A DNA stretch of 9,690 nt, from assembly GCA_014381035.1 (NCBI GenBank), contig JACMIS010000338.1, positions 1 through 9,690 of the forward strand, read 5' to 3'. Source of the DNA: Armatimonadota bacterium (lineage in GTDB: Bacteria; Armatimonadota; Armatimonadia; Armatimonadales; Armatimonadaceae). Below the pieces are notes generated by a model. It searched no databases. It was given only the letters and a program-made list of their open reading frames with translations, and was not told the origin of the DNA. Both the position numbers and the translations under genes were made by a program. Shown here piece by piece: positions 6,501-9,690 of this stretch (its first letter is position 1; every line of letters begins with the position of its first letter).

Positions 6501-9443
6501 ATGCTGCTGCCGGGGGGAACGATAACTTTCCTATTTACGGACATCGAGGGAAGCACGAAACTATGGGAATTATTCCCCGCCGAAATGCCGGTCGCGCTCG
6601 CACGACATGACGCCCTGATGCGTGCCGCAATCGCCCAACAGGACGGCTACATCTTCAAAACGATGGGCGACTCGTTCTGCGGCGCGTTCGCCACGGCAAG
6701 CCAAGCCGCCCTCGCCGCCCTCGCCGCACAGCAAGCCGTCCATGAGGAATCCTGGAATCTGCCCGCGCCGGTCTGGGTGCGCATGGCACTGCATACAGGG
6801 ACGGCGGAAGTGCGCGACAACGACTACTTCGGACAGCCGCTCAACCGTCTGGCGCGACTGCTTTCCATCGGGCACGGCGGGCAGATCCTGCTTTCGCTGG
6901 CGGCACAGGAACTCGCCCGTGACGCGCTTCCCCCGGAGGTAACGTTGCGTGAACTGGGAACCCACCGGCTAAAGGATCTCGCCCGCCCGGAAACGGTTTA
7001 CCAACTGTGCCATCCCGCTCTGACGACCGACTTCCCCCCCTTACGTTCGCTCGATAATCCCGCCTTGCCGAACAACCTGCCGGAACAGGTGACCAGTTTC
7101 ATCGGGCGGGAAAAAGAGACCCGAGAGGTTCGTTCGCTTCTACAAAAGGTACGCCTTTTAACACTCGTCGGTAGCGGCGGGTGTGGCAAGACGCGACTTT
7201 CGCTACAGGTCGCGGCGGATCTTCTGGAAGAATACCCGGACGGCGTCTGGTTCGTGGAACTCGCGGCTCTCACGGACCCCCTACTGATCCCGCAAGCCGT
7301 CGCCCGAGTGATCGGAGTGCGCGAGGAGGTGGGGAAAACTTTAACACAAACGGTTACCGATCACCTCAAGACGCGACGCGTTCTTCTGATACTGGACAAC
7401 TGCGAACATCTCCTGAATGCCTGCGCAAGTCTTGCCACTACCTTGCTTCAAAACTGCCCACCGGTCACGATGCTGGCCAGTAGCCGTGAGGGGATGGGCA
7501 TCGCCGGGGAACAAACCTACCGCATTCCCTCCCTCTCCCTCCCCGAGGCGGGGATGACAGCGACGCCAACACCGGAAAGTTTGACCCAGTATGAGGCGGT
7601 GCGTCTTTTCATAGACCGTGCGGTTTCCGTGCAGTCCACGTTCGCTGTCACCAATGCCAATGCGCCCGCCGTCGCGCAATTATGTGTCCATTTAGACGGG
7701 ATTCCTCTCGCCATCGAACTTGCCGCCGCACGGGTCCGGTCGCTCTCTGTCGAGGAGATCAACAGCCGTCTGGATAACCGGTTTCGGTTGCTTACCGGGG
7801 GGAGTCGCACCGCACTGCCCCGGCAACAAACGTTGCGTGCCCTGATTGATTGGAGCTACGACCTGCTCATTCCGGTCGAGAAACGGTTCCTGTCCTGCTT
7901 ATCCGTTTTCATCGGCGGTTGGACACTCGCGGCGGCGGAACAGGTATGTAGCAACGCGGACAACACCGACGAACCGGAGATCGAGGATTGGGAGGTGTTG
8001 GATCTTCTCAGTTCACTCGCAGACAAGAGTCTGGTCGTCGCCGAACCACAGCCGGAGGGAAACACCCGGTACCGTCTGTTAGAAACCGTTCGGGAGTACG
8101 CGCGGGACCGTCTTGCCGAGACCGAAGGGCAGGAAGCCATACGCGGACGACATCAGGCGTTTTTTCTCGCTCTGACCGAGGAAGCAAGTCCCCAACTGCG
8201 CGGACCGGATCAGGGAATGTGGTTGCATCGGCTGGAGCAGGAGCACGACAACATCCGCCGTGCCCTGGATTGGGACAACGGCGCAAGCGACGAGGACGCC
8301 GACCGGATGAAACTGACTCATCTGCGCCTGGCGGGTGCGATGACGCGATTCTGGTATGTTCGCGGGTACGTCACAGAAGGGCGTAAGCGACTGGAAGGTG
8401 CGCTGGCGGGTGTGGAGACTATCTCCCCGTCAGAGCGAACCGCGGTCGCCACCGTCACCGCCCGTGCGAAGGCGTTGCGCTCGACAGGCGTGCTCGCCCA
8501 TTCGCAGGGGGATTACCAGGCGGCTCGTCCCCTCTATGAGCAAAGCCTGACGCTTTTTCGCGAGTTGGACAACAAGCACGGCATCGCCGACGCGCTGGGA
8601 ACACTGGCGTGGGCGTCGTACTCGCAGGGCGATTACGCATCCGCCCGCCCTCTCGCGGAGGAAAGCCTCGGTCTTTTCCGCGAACTCGGCAGGCAGCAAC
8701 AGGTCGCCTCGTCGCTCAATAACGTCGGGCTGATCGCCCGGTGTCAGGGCGACTACCCGGCGGCACGCCGATGCCATGAAGAAAGTCTGATCATCGCACG
8801 AGAGCTGGGTGACAAGCACGGGATTTCGTTAGCCCTGCTCAATCTGGGCTGGGTCGCGAAAGAGGAAGGCGACTGGGAAACGGCACGCATCGTCCAGGAA
8901 GAGAGTCTCGAAATCGCGCGGGAACTCGGCGACAAGCGTGGCATCGCGCTGCTGCTGATTCATCTCGGCGGTATCGCTTACTTCCAGCGCGATTTCGAGA
9001 CAGCGCGTTCGCTGATCGAGGAAAGCCTCGCGCTGTCGCAGGAGTTCGGCGATAAACAGGGGATCGCGGACGCACTGAGCAATCTCGGCATCATCGCCCA
9101 CAGCGCGGGCGATTCTGACCGGGCAAAGACGCTCCAAACCGAGGGTTTGTCGCTCTACCGGGAACTCGGAGACAAAGGCGGGACTGCCTACTCGCTGGAA
9201 GCGTTCGCCGCAATGGCGATGGCGGCGGAGGTACAGTCCGGGCGGGCGGCGCGGCTCTGGGGCGCGGCGGAGCAACTGCGCGAGGTAATCGGTGCCCCCC
9301 TACCGCCGTCGGAGCGTGCCGATTACGAGCAAAAGGTATCCGAAGCCCGCGCCACCCTGGGCGTGGAACCATTCGCGGAATCCTGGGCGGAGGGGCGCAC
9401 CCTGACCATGGAACAGGCAATCGAGTTCGCTACGGGTGGTTAG
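6501..9443 (+). CDS. Class III adenylate cyclase fused to an NB-ARC-like ATPase and TPRs
   Basis: A 980-residue cytoplasmic signalling protein. Residues 5-175 are a class III nucleotidyl cyclase with every key residue present: metal ligands D14 (FTDIEGST) and D57 (KTMGDS), substrate residues K53 and D108, and transition-state residues N115 and R119. Asp at 108 predicts ATP, and thus cAMP, over GTP. Residues about 195-440 are an NB-ARC/STAND ATPase: Walker A G224-SGGCGKT-231, Walker B VLLILD ending at D299, and a GLPL-like motif GIPLA 400-404. A winged-helix-like segment follows (about 440-540). Six TPRs of exactly 40 residues span about 657-896, then a tail (AARLWGAAEQLR, GAPLPPSERADYE) typical of the family. 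Related STAND proteins often end in a LuxR HTH; none is present here. Ligand sensing by the TPRs is thought to release the ATPase, which would control the cyclase; this is inferred. The gene appears monocistronic. Confidence 0.93.
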   Translation: MLLPGGTITFLFTDIEGSTKLWELFPAEMPVALARHDALMRAAIAQQDGYIFKTMGDSFCGAFATASQAALAALAAQQAVHEESWNLPAPVWVRMALHTGTAEVRDNDYFGQPLNRLARLLSIGHGGQILLSLAAQELARDALPPEVTLRELGTHRLKDLARPETVYQLCHPALTTDFPPLRSLDNPALPNNLPEQVTSFIGREKETREVRSLLQKVRLLTLVGSGGCGKTRLSLQVAADLLEEYPDGVWFVELAALTDPLLIPQAVARVIGVREEVGKTLTQTVTDHLKTRRVLLILDNCEHLLNACASLATTLLQNCPPVTMLASSREGMGIAGEQTYRIPSLSLPEAGMTATPTPESLTQYEAVRLFIDRAVSVQSTFAVTNANAPAVAQLCVHLDGIPLAIELAAARVRSLSVEEINSRLDNRFRLLTGGSRTALPRQQTLRALIDWSYDLLIPVEKRFLSCLSVFIGGWTLAAAEQVCSNADNTDEPEIEDWEVLDLLSSLADKSLVVAEPQPEGNTRYRLLETVREYARDRLAETEGQEAIRGRHQAFFLALTEEASPQLRGPDQGMWLHRLEQEHDNIRRALDWDNGASDEDADRMKLTHLRLAGAMTRFWYVRGYVTEGRKRLEGALAGVETISPSERTAVATVTARAKALRSTGVLAHSQGDYQAARPLYEQSLTLFRELDNKHGIADALGTLAWASYSQGDYASARPLAEESLGLFRELGRQQQVASSLNNVGLIARCQGDYPAARRCHEESLIIARELGDKHGISLALLNLGWVAKEEGDWETARIVQEESLEIARELGDKRGIALLLIHLGGIAYFQRDFETARSLIEESLALSQEFGDKQGIADALSNLGIIAHSAGDSDRAKTLQTEGLSLYRELGDKGGTAYSLEAFAAMAMAAEVQSGRAARLWGAAEQLREVIGAPLPPSERADYEQKVSEARATLGVEPFAESWAEGRTLTMEQAIEFATGG
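8469..9188 (+). repeat. Six 120-bp tandem repeats encoding TPRs
   Basis: The QGDY-like codons recur at 8505, 8625, 8745, 8865, 8985 and 9105, an exact 120-bp period without indels. Shared peptide elements are L..LG..A...GD...A and EESL...RELGDK.GIA. Neighbouring units remain similar at DNA level, so recent duplication or gene conversion is likely, and recombination could change the repeat number. Confidence 0.85.
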
Positions 9444-9455
9444 CTTACCGAGGGA

Positions 9456-9576
9456 TTTGTTCGCCGGGTGCGTGTGTCCGGGGCGTGTGTCACCGGGGTT
9501 TGTTCGCCGGGGCGTTTGTTCGCCGGGGTTTGTTCGCCGGGTCGTTCGTTGACCGGGGCGTTTGTTCACCGGGGCA
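9456..9576 (+). repeat. Degenerate 13-17 bp tandem repeat array after the cyclase gene
   Basis: About eight direct units with consensus TTTGTTCGCCGGGGCG start at 9456, 9473, 9486, 9499, 9515, 9529, 9545 and 9561. Units 2 and 3 are shortened to 13 bp and unit 5 to 14 bp; others vary at one or two bases. The array begins 12 nt after the stop codon. It does not look coding, and the unit is too short for CRISPR. It may be a slippage-prone minisatellite or an intergenic repeat family. Confidence 0.85.
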
Positions 9577-9598
9577 TGAATGCCCCGGTGAACAAACG
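9559..9598. repeat. 40-bp near-perfect palindrome closing the tandem array
   Basis: CGTTTGTTCACCGGGGCAT (9559-9577) and its exact reverse complement (9580-9598) are separated by only GA. The left arm is the last direct repeat unit and the right arm is an inverted copy of it. The RNA would form a very stable 19-bp hairpin on either strand. There is no T run after it, so if it ends transcription it is not a classic intrinsic terminator; it could instead protect the 3' end of the cyclase message. Confidence 0.85.
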
Positions 9599-9690
9599 TA
9601 TCCGTTCCCCTACGCACTGGTCAGCCCCCTGCACCGTTCGCCCTCCGTTTCCTATCCCGGTGGCGGCGTGGTCCGCACCGGAGCCGCGCC
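9599..9690. other. Right-edge sequence without recognised features
   Basis: Ninety-two GC-rich bases with no supported gene, repeat or regulatory site. The short open frames here are either compositional or read through the tandem array. It may be upstream of a gene beyond the window. Confidence 0.4.

Noticed and set aside
9456..9598. A CRISPR array
   Set aside because: Units of 13-17 bp follow each other directly with no unique spacers, and no cas gene is present.
9300..9617. A 105-residue open frame on the minus strand rich in Pro, Arg and Thr
   Set aside because: Its repetitive peptide is only the translation of the tandem DNA repeat, and it overlaps the end of the cyclase gene.

Overview
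This is a GC-rich bacterial window with five genes: two single genes flank a two-gene ATPase/metallopeptidase-VWA module, and a long signalling gene lies at the right. The mix is an RNB-family nuclease without N-terminal cold-shock domains, a HAF-repeat exported protein, and a class III cyclase fused to an NB-ARC-like ATPase with 40-residue TPRs. It recalls environmental phyla such as Armatimonadota, or less likely Chloroflexota or Planctomycetota. The assignment is an inference from gene content; no rRNA or marker gene is present. I see no tRNA, rRNA, IS element, prophage or CRISPR.

Layout: 1-1447 (minus) holds most of an RNB-domain exoribonuclease whose C-terminal end runs off the left edge. 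A divergent intergenic region (1448-1648) carries a good sigma70-like plus-strand promoter with a BlaI/MecI-like dyad in its spacer. This promoter drives a secreted HAF-repeat protein (1649-2620). Next come a MoxR-like AAA+ ATPase (2774-3835) and a protein with two metallopeptidase-like domains and a C-terminal VWA domain (3909-5816), read in the same direction and separated by a GC-rich nested palindrome. A small minus-strand TPR protein with a signal or lipoprotein peptide (5826-6260) converges on them with a 9-nt gap. From 6501 to 9443 a 980-residue protein joins an apparently intact adenylate cyclase domain to an NB-ARC-like ATPase and six TPRs. The last 250 bases hold a degenerate tandem repeat that ends in a 40-bp near-perfect palindrome.

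How the genes work together: the only clear functional unit is the ATPase plus metallopeptidase/VWA pair. In related modules the ATPase is thought to remodel client complexes together with the VWA protein through its MIDAS. The unusual part is the duplication of the metallopeptidase-like domain: the first copy has lost its catalytic glutamate, while the second keeps HExxH and both keep the same H-to-D spacing. This is the best candidate for an undescribed variant system in the window. The flanking genes look like independent housekeeping, surface or signalling functions.
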